A stretch of DNA of 64,000 nt. Origin: an uncultured Mailhella sp. Its GTDB lineage: Bacteria; Desulfobacterota; Desulfovibrionia; Desulfovibrionales; Desulfovibrionaceae. This document shows, one piece after another, positions 36,660-44,524 of the stretch. The stretch spans positions 1 through 64,000 of the forward strand of contig CAJTRG010000008.1 in NCBI GenBank assembly GCA_910578585.1, written 5' to 3'. How positions within the stretch are numbered: the stretch's first letter is position 1; every line of letters begins with the position of its first letter. Position numbers and translations under genes: made by a program. The notes below the pieces were generated by a model. It ran no database searches. It was not told where the DNA came from and was given only the letters and a program-made list of their open reading frames with translations.

Positions 36660-37733
36660 ATGCTTGTTCTTGGAATAGAAACTTCCTGCGATGATACAGG
36701 TCTGGCCTTGGTTGATGAAAAGGGACTTGTGGCTTCTGTTATGGCATCGCAAGTTCCGCTTCATGCTCTTTTTGGCGGGGTTGTTCCGGAGCTTGCCTCA
36801 AGAGAGCATGCCCGTCTTATTGGCCCTCTTTTCGATAAATTATTGTCTGAAAGCGGCAAGAAACTGAGCGATATTGATCGAATTGCGGTAACCCGCGGGC
36901 CGGGGCTGCTTGGAAGTTTGCTGGTGGGTGTTGCCTTTGCCAAAAGTCTTGCTCTTGCAGCCGGTATTCCGCTTATTGGCGTCAATCATTTACATGCGCA
37001 TTTATTGGTGGCTGATTTAGAAAATAAGCTGACCTTTCCTGCTCTTGGAATTTTAGTTTCAGGCGGGCATACGCATTTAATCAAAATGAACAGCCCTCAT
37101 GATATGCAGGTTTTAGGCAAAACTCTTGACGATGCGGCAGGTGAAGCCTGTGATAAATTTGGAAAGATGCTGGGGCTTCCCTATCCCGGGGGCATGTATT
37201 TGGATAAGTTGGGGCAATTAGGCAAAATCGATAAAAACCTCTTTCCTCGTCCCTATACCAAAAATGAGAACTGCGACTTTAGTTTCAGTGGCATGAAAAC
37301 AGCTGCGGCTTTGTGGCTTGAACAACATAAAAATGCACTGCTTGCCCTTCCTCCGCTTGGGCAAAACTATAGTGATGATTTCTTTGAAAATGCCAACGAG
37401 GAAGCGAAAAACGGAGCAGCATCCTATTTATACTCCATGGCCGATACTCTTGTGATTAAAGCGAGACGAGTATTGAAAGAATTTTCGCCAACCTGTATAG
37501 TTGTTGCCGGCGGGGTGGCTGCCAATAGTTTTGTACGCAAGCAACTAGCTGAATTTGCATCTGAAAATCATTTACCTCTTTATATTCCAAAAAATAAATT
37601 TTGTTCTGACAATGGTATCATGGTTGCGCATACTGGTTTGCTTTTGGTAAAAATGGGCTTGTATCATGATGAAAATTTAACGGCCATTGCCCGGGGTAAA
37701 CCTATCCCCAATGATTACAGGGTAATGGTTTAA
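36660..37733 (+). CDS. tsaD: tRNA threonylcarbamoyladenosine transferase TsaD
   Basis: This 357-residue ASKHA-fold protein transfers threonylcarbamoyl to A37 of ANN-decoding tRNAs, with TsaB and TsaE encoded elsewhere. The N terminus VLGIETSCDDTGLAL is diagnostic. Iron ligands are the histidines of NHLHAHLL (~112) and the Asp in CSDNGIMVAHTG near the C terminus. ILVSGGHTHL and VAGGVAANSFVR are further conserved loops. It starts 38 bp after fbp. Confidence 0.96.
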   Translation: MLVLGIETSCDDTGLALVDEKGLVASVMASQVPLHALFGGVVPELASREHARLIGPLFDKLLSESGKKLSDIDRIAVTRGPGLLGSLLVGVAFAKSLALAAGIPLIGVNHLHAHLLVADLENKLTFPALGILVSGGHTHLIKMNSPHDMQVLGKTLDDAAGEACDKFGKMLGLPYPGGMYLDKLGQLGKIDKNLFPRPYTKNENCDFSFSGMKTAAALWLEQHKNALLALPPLGQNYSDDFFENANEEAKNGAASYLYSMADTLVIKARRVLKEFSPTCIVVAGGVAANSFVRKQLAEFASENHLPLYIPKNKFCSDNGIMVAHTGLLLVKMGLYHDENLTAIARGKPIPNDYRVMV

Positions 37734-37749
37734 AATGCATTTTCTGGCG

Positions 37750-37778
37750 TTGACAGAATGCTGTTTTAACCTTAATTA
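37750..37778 (+). promoter_or_regulatory. Sigma-70-type promoter for trxA
   Basis: TTGACA (37750-37755) is followed after exactly 17 bp by TAATTA (37773-37778). Transcription would start near 37785, giving trxA a leader of ~40 nt with AAGGAG as its ribosome site. Confidence 0.75.
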
Positions 37779-37826
37779 AAGAAAAAAAATTACATTCAAG
37801 CTCGCTTGAGCAAAAGGAGAATAAAT

Positions 37827-38144
37827 ATGGCTATCGAAGTAACTGATGCTAATTTTGACGCAACTGTATTAAAAAGCTCTCTTCCTGTTTTAGTAGATTT
37901 TTGGGCTCCCTGGTGTGGCCCATGTCGTGCTGTTAGCCCTATTGTTGAAGAAATTTCTAAAGAACTTGACGGCAAAGCTCTTGTCTGCAAAGTCAATGTT
38001 GATGAAAACCAAGCTTCTCCAAGCCGTTTTGGTATTCGCGCTATTCCTACATTGATTGTTTTCAAAGACGGTGAAGTTGTTGATCAGGTAACAGGCGCTG
38101 TTGCTAAAAATAATATTTTAGATTTAATTAACAAGGCATTATAA
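37827..38144 (+). CDS. trxA: Thioredoxin
   Basis: This 105-residue classical thioredoxin has the redox motif WAPWCGPCR at residue ~28, the cis-proline turn IPTLIVFKDGEVV, and no signal peptide, so it acts in the cytoplasm. ATG 37827 has AAGGAG upstream; an earlier in-frame ATG at 37806 would swallow that site. It is one base from trxB, an operon of a thioredoxin with its own reductase. A consensus promoter precedes it. Confidence 0.97.
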   Translation: MAIEVTDANFDATVLKSSLPVLVDFWAPWCGPCRAVSPIVEEISKELDGKALVCKVNVDENQASPSRFGIRAIPTLIVFKDGEVVDQVTGAVAKNNILDLINKAL

Positions 38145-38145
38145 T

Positions 38146-39084
38146 ATGAAACAGTTTGATGCTGTTGTTATCGGCTCAGGTCCGGCAGGGCTCAATGCCA
38201 GCCTGTATCTTGTTCGTGCGGGACTTCGCACTGCACTCATTGAAAAGGACAGTGCGGGCGGACAGGTTTTAAGCACTTCAGAAATTGAAAACTATTTAGG
38301 TTTTCCAAAGGGTGTGAAAGGCTGGGAACTGGCTGACCTCTTTTCAGCGCATGTGGCAGAATATCCTGTGGAACATATCCGAGGTGAAGTTACCAAAATT
38401 GAAACACAGGAAGAAAACGGCTCCATGCATATTCTTCATATGCAGGAAGGAGAAGATATCAAAACCCGTACAGTGATTATTGCAACGGGTGCTGTCAGCC
38501 GTCCTCTTGGTGTCAAAGAAGAAGACCATTACAAAGGCAAGGGTGTTTCCTATTGTGCTTTGTGTGACGGCAATTTCTACCGCGGACTTGATGTTGCCAT
38601 TGTCGGCGGCGGCAATGCTGCCATGGAAGAAGCTCTCTACCTTTCCCGTATCGTGAATAAAGTTTATCTTATTCACCGCCGTGAAGGCTTTAGAGGTGCG
38701 CAAATTTATCTTGATAAAATCCGTGCTGTTCCTGAAAAAATTGAACTTGTAACCAGTGCTGTTGTCGATAGCCTTCAAGGTGAACCAACCCTCAAAAAAG
38801 TTGTTGTCCGCCATGTTGTTACAGGTGAAAAACGTGAACTTCCTGTGGAAGGTATTTTTGTGTATATCGGACATGTGCCCAATGTGCAGTTTGCCCCGGA
38901 AGCACTTGAACGCAACGAACAGGGCTTTTTAGTAACTGATCAGGAAATGCAGACAGCTGTTCCCGGAATTTTTGTTGCAGGGGACAGTCGCGCGAAATTA
39001 TGCCGTCAGGTTTGTACTGCTGTGGGTGATGGCGCGGTTGCAGCAAGTTCTGCTATTCGGTATTTGGAGCAATTAAATGCGTAA
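38146..39084 (+). CDS. trxB: Thioredoxin reductase
   Basis: This 312-residue low-molecular-weight flavoprotein reduces thioredoxin with NADPH. Motifs in order are FAD-binding VIGSGPAGLNASLY (~7), the redox-active SYCALCDGNFY (~137), NAD(P)-binding VGGGNAAMEEALYL (~155), the HRREGFRG loop typical of NADPH use, and the C-terminal FAD site GIFVAGDSRAKLCRQ. It starts one base after the trxA stop and its 3' end overlaps bamD by 8 bp. Confidence 0.96.
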   Translation: MKQFDAVVIGSGPAGLNASLYLVRAGLRTALIEKDSAGGQVLSTSEIENYLGFPKGVKGWELADLFSAHVAEYPVEHIRGEVTKIETQEENGSMHILHMQEGEDIKTRTVIIATGAVSRPLGVKEEDHYKGKGVSYCALCDGNFYRGLDVAIVGGGNAAMEEALYLSRIVNKVYLIHRREGFRGAQIYLDKIRAVPEKIELVTSAVVDSLQGEPTLKKVVVRHVVTGEKRELPVEGIFVYIGHVPNVQFAPEALERNEQGFLVTDQEMQTAVPGIFVAGDSRAKLCRQVCTAVGDGAVAASSAIRYLEQLNA

Positions 39085-39802
39085 TATAGTTATTTCTTTG
39101 ATATTGTGTTTTTCTTTAACAGGTTGTGGCGGTATTATTGACAGCTTATTTATGGAAGCTCCAACAGATACTGTGCAAGAAAAATTTGAAGTTGCAGCAG
39201 AATCCATGCAGGATAAAGAATATGGCAAAGCTGCGAACCTGTTTACAGATATCAAAGATAACTATCCATTTAGCCCTTATGTAATTGAATCAGAACTTGG
39301 CCTTGCTGATGCTCTCTATCTCAATGAAGAATATATTGAAGCAGCGGATGCATACCGCGATTTTGAAAACCTGCACCCACGCCATGAAGCCATTCCATAT
39401 GTTCTTTTGCAGGTGGCTCGTTCACTTCGCATGAGTTATCGCTCCATTGACAGAGCTTCAACCAATGTGCAAATTGCTGAAGAATATGCCAGCCGTGTTG
39501 TGAATGAATATCCTGATTCAGAATATGCTGAAATTGCAGCAAAGGAACTGAAAAACTGCCGTACCCTTTTAGCTGAACGGGAAGTTTTTATCGGTAATGT
39601 GTATTGGAATATGGGCAACTATGAAGCTGCCTACAATAGATATCTTCGCATTATGGAACAATTCCCTGATGTAGATCATGTTTATGAATATGCCCAAAAG
39701 CAGGCTGATGCTTCCTATATTCGCTTTAGAAAAGAAACTGCTGAAGATGAAAGAGAGAAGAAAGAAGGTTCCTTTAAAAATTGGCTGAAAAGCTGGTTAT
39801 AA
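39077..39802 (+). CDS. bamD: Outer-membrane assembly lipoprotein BamD
   Basis: This 241-residue outer-membrane lipoprotein is the essential partner of BamA in beta-barrel insertion. The lipobox is SLTGC (Cys 17). The mature protein has TPR-like repeats with YGKAANLFTDIKDNYPFSPYV, ADAYRDFENLHPRHEAIPYV, YASRVVNEYPDSEYAE and NYEAAYNRYLRIMEQFP, each matching BamD spacing. It overlaps the end of trxB by 8 bp and is followed by a strong terminator. Confidence 0.92.
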   Translation: MRNIVISLILCFSLTGCGGIIDSLFMEAPTDTVQEKFEVAAESMQDKEYGKAANLFTDIKDNYPFSPYVIESELGLADALYLNEEYIEAADAYRDFENLHPRHEAIPYVLLQVARSLRMSYRSIDRASTNVQIAEEYASRVVNEYPDSEYAEIAAKELKNCRTLLAEREVFIGNVYWNMGNYEAAYNRYLRIMEQFPDVDHVYEYAQKQADASYIRFRKETAEDEREKKEGSFKNWLKSWL

Positions 39803-39823
39803 CGAAGTTGGTAAATAAAAATA

Positions 39824-39862
39824 AATAAGCCCCTTTTATGAGAAATAAGAGGGGCTTATTAT
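39824..39862 (+). terminator. Terminator after bamD
   Basis: AATAAGCCCC (39824-39833) and GGGGCTTATT (39851-39860) form a perfect 10-bp stem around a 17-nt loop. It ends the trxA-trxB-bamD operon. Confidence 0.88.
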
Positions 39863-39921
39863 TTACTTACGCTTTGTTCTAGTATCAGGTTGATGAAACA
39901 TTTATTTCTTTCAAATAACTT

Positions 39922-40065
39922 ATTGTTTTTATTTCATAAAAACAAGCGATGTGGGGGTATGGGGGAAATCATTTCCCCCATAAAAAGAAAATTTTATAAT
40001 TATATCCGGTTGTTATGAAATCAACCTAAAAGCAGAACAAAGCATTTACTTATAACTTTGTTGAT
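39922..40065 (+). repeat. Palindromic intergenic repeat, copy C
   Basis: This is a full-length member of the dispersed family. It has TTTTTATTTCATAAAAA (hairpin), AACAAGCGATGTGGGGGTA, the perfect palindrome TGGGGGAAATCATTTCCCCCA, AATTATATC, and the tail AATCAACCTAAAAGCAGAAC followed by AAAGCATT. It lies between the converging bamD and glmU genes, downstream of the bamD terminator. Confidence 0.85.
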
Positions 40066-40081
40066 AAGCTAAATTATTTTA

Positions 40082-41509
40082 CTATGCTTTACGTTTGAGA
40101 TTTTTTTGCCGTGCTCTTGCAATGGCCAGATCGTTTTCTTCTGTATCATGAGTAATCACAGAGCCAGCGCCGACCAGCGTATTTTTGGCAATTTTCACAG
40201 GCGCAACAAAGGCACAGTTTGAGCCAAGGAACGCATTGTCTTCAATAACAGTTTGGTGTTTATTTTTGCCGTCATAGTTGCAGGTAATACAGCCAGCCCC
40301 CACATTGACGCCGCTGCCCACAAGGCTGTCTCCAATATAGGAAAGGTGGTTGACCTTTGAACCATTGCCCACAAAACTTTTTTTGATTTCCACAAAATTG
40401 CCTAAATGCACGTCGTCAGCAAGCTTAGCTTCCGGGCGCAGGCGGGCATAGGGACCGAGCTTTGCATTATTGCCAACATGTGCGTTTTCAAAATGGCAGA
40501 AACTTTGCACCGCGCAATTTTCGCCAATGCTTGTATTTTTGATCACACAGTGGGATCCGATAGTGGTAAAGCTTTGGATTTCACTTTTCCCATAGATTTC
40601 GCAGGGGCCGAAAATTTCCACGCCTTTGTGAATAGTTGTAAAGGGGCTGATACGAATACTTTGAGGGTTGTGCAGAATAACGCCGTTTTGCATGAGATTG
40701 GTATTAATTTCCTGCTGCAAAATTTCTTCTGCCTGATTGAGTTCAAGTGGATTATTGACGCCAAGCAGCGCCTTGGCATTTTCAAAGCAAAACGCTTCCA
40801 CAGGGATATTTTCCTTTTTAGCAAGGCTGATAATATCGGTTAAATAATATTCTTTGCTGGCATTTGCACTGGAAAGTTTGGGCAAAAATTCAAGCAAGAG
40901 TTTTGCATTGACAAGATAAATGCCGGAGTTGACTTCAAAAATCTCGCTTTCAGGATAGGCAAGGCGAAAATCCTTCGCCTCAATAATTTGTACCACTGTG
41001 CCTGTATTTTTTGCATGGGTTTTCACAGGAGCATGCTGCACTTCTTTAAGGAAGTTTTCCCGCATCACGCGGCCATAATTTTGCCCATGGTCTAATAAAA
41101 GGCTGATAAAGCTGAGGGGATAATCCTTTGCTTCTTCAATAAATTCTTCAAGTAAATCTTGTTTAATAAGCGGAACATCAGCATTTAAAATCAGAATTTT
41201 TGTATTGTCTATGTCAATGCAGTCTTTGATTTTTTCCATGGCACAGAGCACAGCATGTCCAGTGCCCAGCTGTTCAGTTTGCAGGACACAGTTCTTGCCT
41301 GCCGTTTCGCCAAATTCTTTATTCAAATGTTTTTCCACAAGTTCTGCCTTGTGCCCAATTACCGTCCAGATAGAGGGGCTGATGCTTGAGGCTGTTTGAT
41401 AAACATGGGAAAGCATGGCTTCGCCTAAAACCGTTTGCAAAGCTTTAGGCTGCGCTGAGGGCATTCTTGTTCCTTTTCCTGCTGAAAGAATAACTGTACA
41501 AATTTGCAT
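40082..41509 (-). CDS. glmU: Bifunctional GlmU
   Basis: This 475-residue enzyme acetylates glucosamine-1-phosphate and then makes UDP-GlcNAc, the precursor of peptidoglycan and lipid A. The N-terminal uridyltransferase has ILSAGKGTRMPS (family LAAGKGTRM) and GTGHAVLCAM. The C-terminal left-handed beta-helix (~255-460) has the acetyltransferase motif VGAGCITCNYDGKNKH and ends with the AxxxSxIT-like GAGSVITHDTEEND. ATG 41509 is set by AAAGG upstream; the open frame extends 10 codons further. It follows the DUF2065 gene by 11 bp. Confidence 0.95.
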   Translation of the reverse strand: MQICTVILSAGKGTRMPSAQPKALQTVLGEAMLSHVYQTASSISPSIWTVIGHKAELVEKHLNKEFGETAGKNCVLQTEQLGTGHAVLCAMEKIKDCIDIDNTKILILNADVPLIKQDLLEEFIEEAKDYPLSFISLLLDHGQNYGRVMRENFLKEVQHAPVKTHAKNTGTVVQIIEAKDFRLAYPESEIFEVNSGIYLVNAKLLLEFLPKLSSANASKEYYLTDIISLAKKENIPVEAFCFENAKALLGVNNPLELNQAEEILQQEINTNLMQNGVILHNPQSIRISPFTTIHKGVEIFGPCEIYGKSEIQSFTTIGSHCVIKNTSIGENCAVQSFCHFENAHVGNNAKLGPYARLRPEAKLADDVHLGNFVEIKKSFVGNGSKVNHLSYIGDSLVGSGVNVGAGCITCNYDGKNKHQTVIEDNAFLGSNCAFVAPVKIAKNTLVGAGSVITHDTEENDLAIARARQKNLKRKA

Positions 41510-41520
41510 AGATTTTCCTT

Positions 41521-41718
41521 TTATGAGCGACCTAACCAAACAAAGAAAACTCCAAGAAGGAGGAGAAAATAACCGTAATATCTCAGTTGGTCAGGATCAA
41601 TATTTGCTAATTGAAATAAAAAGTCTCGCATTTTTTCAGGGCTGGCAAGCCAGGGCAATGCTTCCAGAAAGCAAGCAAAGCCAAGACCTGTGAGCAGATA
41701 TTTGAAAAATTCATTCAT
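41521..41718 (-). CDS. DUF2065 small membrane protein
   Basis: This 65-residue protein has two hydrophobic helices (~5-25 and ~46-62) separated by SPEKMRDFLFQLANIDPDQLR. The central MRxFLxQLAxxxPxxLR-like stretch and length match DUF2065 (YjeT), a family of unknown function found in many proteobacteria. Its start codon overlaps the stop of the upstream alcohol dehydrogenase gene by one base (TAATG), so translation is probably coupled. Confidence 0.85.
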   Translation of the reverse strand: MNEFFKYLLTGLGFACFLEALPWLASPEKMRDFLFQLANIDPDQLRYYGYFLLLLGVFFVWLGRS

Positions 41719-42818
41719 TATTGGAGCTCATATCCGCGTTTTAAAATAGCGAGTACATCGTCTGTGGAAAGCGTCAGCACAAAGGTTCCAGCCCGTTCAG
41801 GGGTAAACATTTCGTTGATTTTGCTTTGTGCTTCTTCTAAAGAGCAATGTTTGCGGATGAGAATATAGGGTTTATAGCGGGTCAAAAATTCATGCATTCT
41901 ATTGATAAAATCTTGATCCAAAGGCATCATAAAGGCATTTTTCTCAATGATGAGTTCCATGATAGGCAACAAAAATGCAGAGCAGGCAAGACCGTGGGGA
42001 GCTCCATAATGCAGGGTGAGCGGATAGGAAATGGAATGGGAAATGGAGCTGTGGCTTTGGCTGATGGCAATACCGGCTTCCATGGCAGCTTCCTGCAAAT
42101 AATAGCGGTTTTTCATGTCGTAGGGTTCATGCTCAATATAATGCAGGGAATTCATCACAATTTCCAAAGCTCTTTTGGCATAAAAGAGACTGAGGGGCGT
42201 TGCATGCTTGTTCCAGAGGGTTTCAAGTGCGTGGGAAAAGGTATCCAGGGCGCTGTAAACTGTTTGTTTCCAAGGCAGAGTCTTGGTGAAATACGGATCA
42301 AGCAAAGCAAGTTTTGCATAACAGGCACGTGCGGCCAAGGAACATTTTTTCATTCTTTGTCTGTCCCAGATAGTGGCAAAGCTGGTTACTTCTGAGCCTG
42401 TGCCCGCGGTTGTGGGAATAGCAATCAGAGGAATGGCTTTAGTTGGCAGCAGAGCTTTGTTTCTGAGCCATGCTTCTAATGGTTTTTCATGTTCTGTTTG
42501 CATGAACGCACAGGAAAGTGCCTTGGCGCTGTCAATAACAGAACCGCCGCCAAGAGCAATAATAGTGTGAAATGTTTTATGTTTATTTTGAATATAAAAT
42601 TCGTCCAGTTTATCTAAATCCGGCTCAGGCTGGGCTGTGAAAACTTCATAAGGCAGGGAAAAATAATTCGTAATTTCAGCTAATTGTCCGCGATCCTGCA
42701 TGCCTTTGGTCGTGACGATTAAAATGGGTTCTTCTTTGGGCAAAAAATAGCTGATTTCTTTGCGGCAATCCAGTCCTGCATGGATTTCAACAGGGTTATA
42801 GTGATTCCATCCAATCAT
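41718..42818 (-). CDS. Iron-containing alcohol dehydrogenase family protein
   Basis: This 366-residue group III (iron) alcohol dehydrogenase has the nucleotide-binding loop ALGGGSVIDSAKALS (~82), the TTAGTGSEVTSFA segment (~128) and metal ligands in SALDTFSHALETLW and SHSSISHSISYPLTLHYGAPHG, including the family HGxxC-like HGLACSAFL. Members reduce aldehydes or oxidise alcohols or sulfonate-derived alcohols with NAD(H); the substrate is not evident. ATG 42818 is preferred because GAGG precedes it. It is first in an operon with the DUF2065 gene and glmU. Confidence 0.9.
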   Translation of the reverse strand: MIGWNHYNPVEIHAGLDCRKEISYFLPKEEPILIVTTKGMQDRGQLAEITNYFSLPYEVFTAQPEPDLDKLDEFYIQNKHKTFHTIIALGGGSVIDSAKALSCAFMQTEHEKPLEAWLRNKALLPTKAIPLIAIPTTAGTGSEVTSFATIWDRQRMKKCSLAARACYAKLALLDPYFTKTLPWKQTVYSALDTFSHALETLWNKHATPLSLFYAKRALEIVMNSLHYIEHEPYDMKNRYYLQEAAMEAGIAISQSHSSISHSISYPLTLHYGAPHGLACSAFLLPIMELIIEKNAFMMPLDQDFINRMHEFLTRYKPYILIRKHCSLEEAQSKINEMFTPERAGTFVLTLSTDDVLAILKRGYELQ

Positions 42819-42856
42819 AGCAACCTCACTCGTATAATAGGATAAATCAATAGTAC

Positions 42857-42892
42857 AAAAAAAAATGGAGAAAAGCAAAGCTTCTCTCCATT
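42857..42892 (-). terminator. Terminator downstream of trpB
   Basis: On the minus strand AATGGAGA pairs with TCTCCATT, extended inward, and a run of nine Ts follows. It separates the trpB transcript from the alcohol dehydrogenase operon, so trpB is probably monocistronic. Confidence 0.8.
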
Positions 42893-42909
42893 AAATTTTT
42901 TTGCATTAT

Positions 42910-43027
42910 TCTAAAAACAAGCAATGAGGGGGTATGGGGGAAATCATTTCCCCATAAAATAAAAATTTAAAATTTTTATAATTATATCTAGTAATTATAG
43001 AATCAGCCTGAAACTAGAACAAAGCAA
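42910..43027 (+). repeat. Palindromic intergenic repeat, copy D
   Basis: This is a full-length member with AAAAACAAGCAATGAGGGGG, TATGGGGGAAATCATTTCCC, AATTATATC, and the tail AATCAGCCTGAAACTAGAAC followed by AAAGC. It sits between the trpB stop and its terminator on the minus strand, so it would be transcribed antisense as part of the trpB 3' untranslated region. Confidence 0.85.
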
Positions 43028-43045
43028 AATTTTTATGTGTTAAAA

Positions 43046-44257
43046 TTATGGCATTTGGATAAGGTTTTGTTTGAGCATATTGGAAATTTGGTCAACGTCC
43101 TTATCGCCGCGGCCAGAAAGACATACAAGAATTTTCTTTCCTTTCATGTCTGGAGCCACATGGATTGCATGAGCAAGGGCATGGGCAGATTCAAGAGCCG
43201 GGATAATGCCTTGAGTCTTTGAAAGCATAAAGAAGGCTTCGATAGCTTCCCTATCAGTAATGGCCACAAAGCTTGCGCGTCCCATATCTTTTAAGTTGGC
43301 AAGTTCAGGGCTGACGGAAGGATAGTCAAGTCCGGCAGAAATGGAATAGACAGGAGCAACTTCGCCCTTTTCATCAAGGCAAACATAGCTTTTGAAACCA
43401 TGCAAAATGCTTTCTTTGCCGTGTACAAGGCTGGCAGCATGGTCGCCGATTTTATTGCCGCGTCCGCCGGGTTCAGCGCCCACAAGAGCAATGTCCTTAT
43501 CATCAATAAAGTTTGCAAACATACCAACAGCATTGGAACCGCCGCCAACACAGGCTACAACCATATCAGGCAGGGACTTGGTCATGGCCTGAAATTGAGC
43601 TCTTGCTTCAAAGCTGATGATAGATTGGAAATGGCGGATAATTTCAGGATAAGGATAAGGGCCCACAGCAGAACCCAAAACATAATAACTGTCTTTATCC
43701 TTAATATAGGCTTCAAGGGCTTCGTCAACAGCTTCTTTCAGGGTTCTTTGTCCTCTTGTTGCTGCAATAACATTGGCACCCATCATACGCATGCGCAGAA
43801 CATTGAGTTCCTGACGTTTGATATCTTCTTCACCCATGTAAATGGTGCATTTCAAGCCATAAAGAGCAGCAACGGCAGCAGCTGCAACGCCGTGCTGGCC
43901 GGCGCCTGTTTCCGCAATAATATGCTTTTTGCCAAGGCGCTTTGCAAGGAGCAGCTGACCTAAGGCATTATTGAGTTTATGGGCGCCCAAGTGGTTGAGA
44001 TCTTCACGTTTTAAGTAAATATCTGCACCGCCTAATTTCTTGGAAAGATTTTCGCAGTAAAAAATGGGGGTTGGACGGCCACAAAAATGCTTGTAAAGAT
44101 TGTCCAATTCGGCTAAAAAGTCTTTGTCGTTTTTGTACTTGTTGAAACAGTCAGCAACTTCATCAAGACGAGCTTTCATTTCAGGGGAAACAAATTGTCC
44201 GCCGTGACGTCCAAAATAACCGAGTTTGTTTTCTTGTGTGTTTTGAGATGTAGACAT
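43046..44257 (-). CDS. trpB: Tryptophan synthase beta chain
   Basis: This 403-residue PLP enzyme condenses indole and serine to tryptophan. The PLP lysine is in LNHLGAHKLNNALGQ (~95), with ETGAGQHGVA, the phosphate-binding GGGSNAVGMF (~235), EPGGRG, and SAGLDYPSVSPE. It is the TrpB1 type by length and N terminus (GYFGRHGGQFVSPEM). No trpA or other trp gene adjoins it: it is flanked by a terminator and by a dedicated attenuator. It could salvage indole or pair with a TrpA encoded elsewhere. Confidence 0.96.
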   Translation of the reverse strand: MSTSQNTQENKLGYFGRHGGQFVSPEMKARLDEVADCFNKYKNDKDFLAELDNLYKHFCGRPTPIFYCENLSKKLGGADIYLKREDLNHLGAHKLNNALGQLLLAKRLGKKHIIAETGAGQHGVAAAAVAALYGLKCTIYMGEEDIKRQELNVLRMRMMGANVIAATRGQRTLKEAVDEALEAYIKDKDSYYVLGSAVGPYPYPEIIRHFQSIISFEARAQFQAMTKSLPDMVVACVGGGSNAVGMFANFIDDKDIALVGAEPGGRGNKIGDHAASLVHGKESILHGFKSYVCLDEKGEVAPVYSISAGLDYPSVSPELANLKDMGRASFVAITDREAIEAFFMLSKTQGIIPALESAHALAHAIHVAPDMKGKKILVCLSGRGDKDVDQISNMLKQNLIQMP

Positions 44258-44294
44258 AGTTTTTTCCTTTTTGCCGAGTTGCCCAGTCTGGGGA

Positions 44295-44380
44295 TAAAAA
44301 AAACGACCAAGCGTACTCGGTCGTAATTTTTATTGTTAGAAATTTGGCTGCAAAAAATCCGACCCGTTATTGAACGAGCC
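44295..44380 (-). promoter_or_regulatory. trp attenuator (terminator and alternative pairings)
   Basis: On the minus strand, downstream of the leader peptide, ACGACCGAG and CTTGGTCGT (44303-44324) form a 9-bp terminator stem followed by eight Ts. Upstream, GGGTCG (44361-44366) can pair with CGACC of the terminator's 5' arm as antiterminator. CTCGTT, inside the leader ORF, can pair with AACGGG to block that. The mutually exclusive pairings and the three Trp codons are those of a classical ribosome-mediated trp attenuator controlling trpB. Confidence 0.88.
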
Positions 44381-44424
44381 ACCACCAAGAAATGTATGAG
44401 TGTTGTATTTTTTGCGTATTCATA
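44368..44424 (-). CDS. trpL: trp operon leader peptide, 18 residues
   Basis: The 18-residue peptide MNTQKIQHSYISWWWLVQ has three consecutive tryptophans followed closely by the stop codon, the signature of a Trp leader peptide. Ribosome stalling at the Trp codons would free the antiterminator and allow trpB transcription when charged tRNA-Trp is scarce. No Shine-Dalgarno sequence precedes the ATG. The promoter at 44432-44460 places the transcript start at or within a base or two of the ATG, suggesting leaderless translation. Confidence 0.88.
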
Positions 44425-44431
44425 AATTTGC

Positions 44432-44460
44432 TTATAATGAGCCTTTCATCTTTTGTCAAG
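44432..44460 (-). promoter_or_regulatory. Sigma-70-type promoter for trpL-trpB
   Basis: On the minus strand TTGACA (44460-44455) is followed after 17 bp by TATAAG (44437-44432), close to the ideal consensus. The expected start point, about seven bases on, falls at 44425-44424, which is the first base of the leader-peptide ATG. No operator palindrome for a TrpR-type repressor was obvious. Confidence 0.85.
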
Positions 44461-44524
44461 CAAAAAATAAGGGCTGAAAAATGGTATAAACTCCGGAACG
44501 TGATACTTGAAAAGTGAGGATAGT

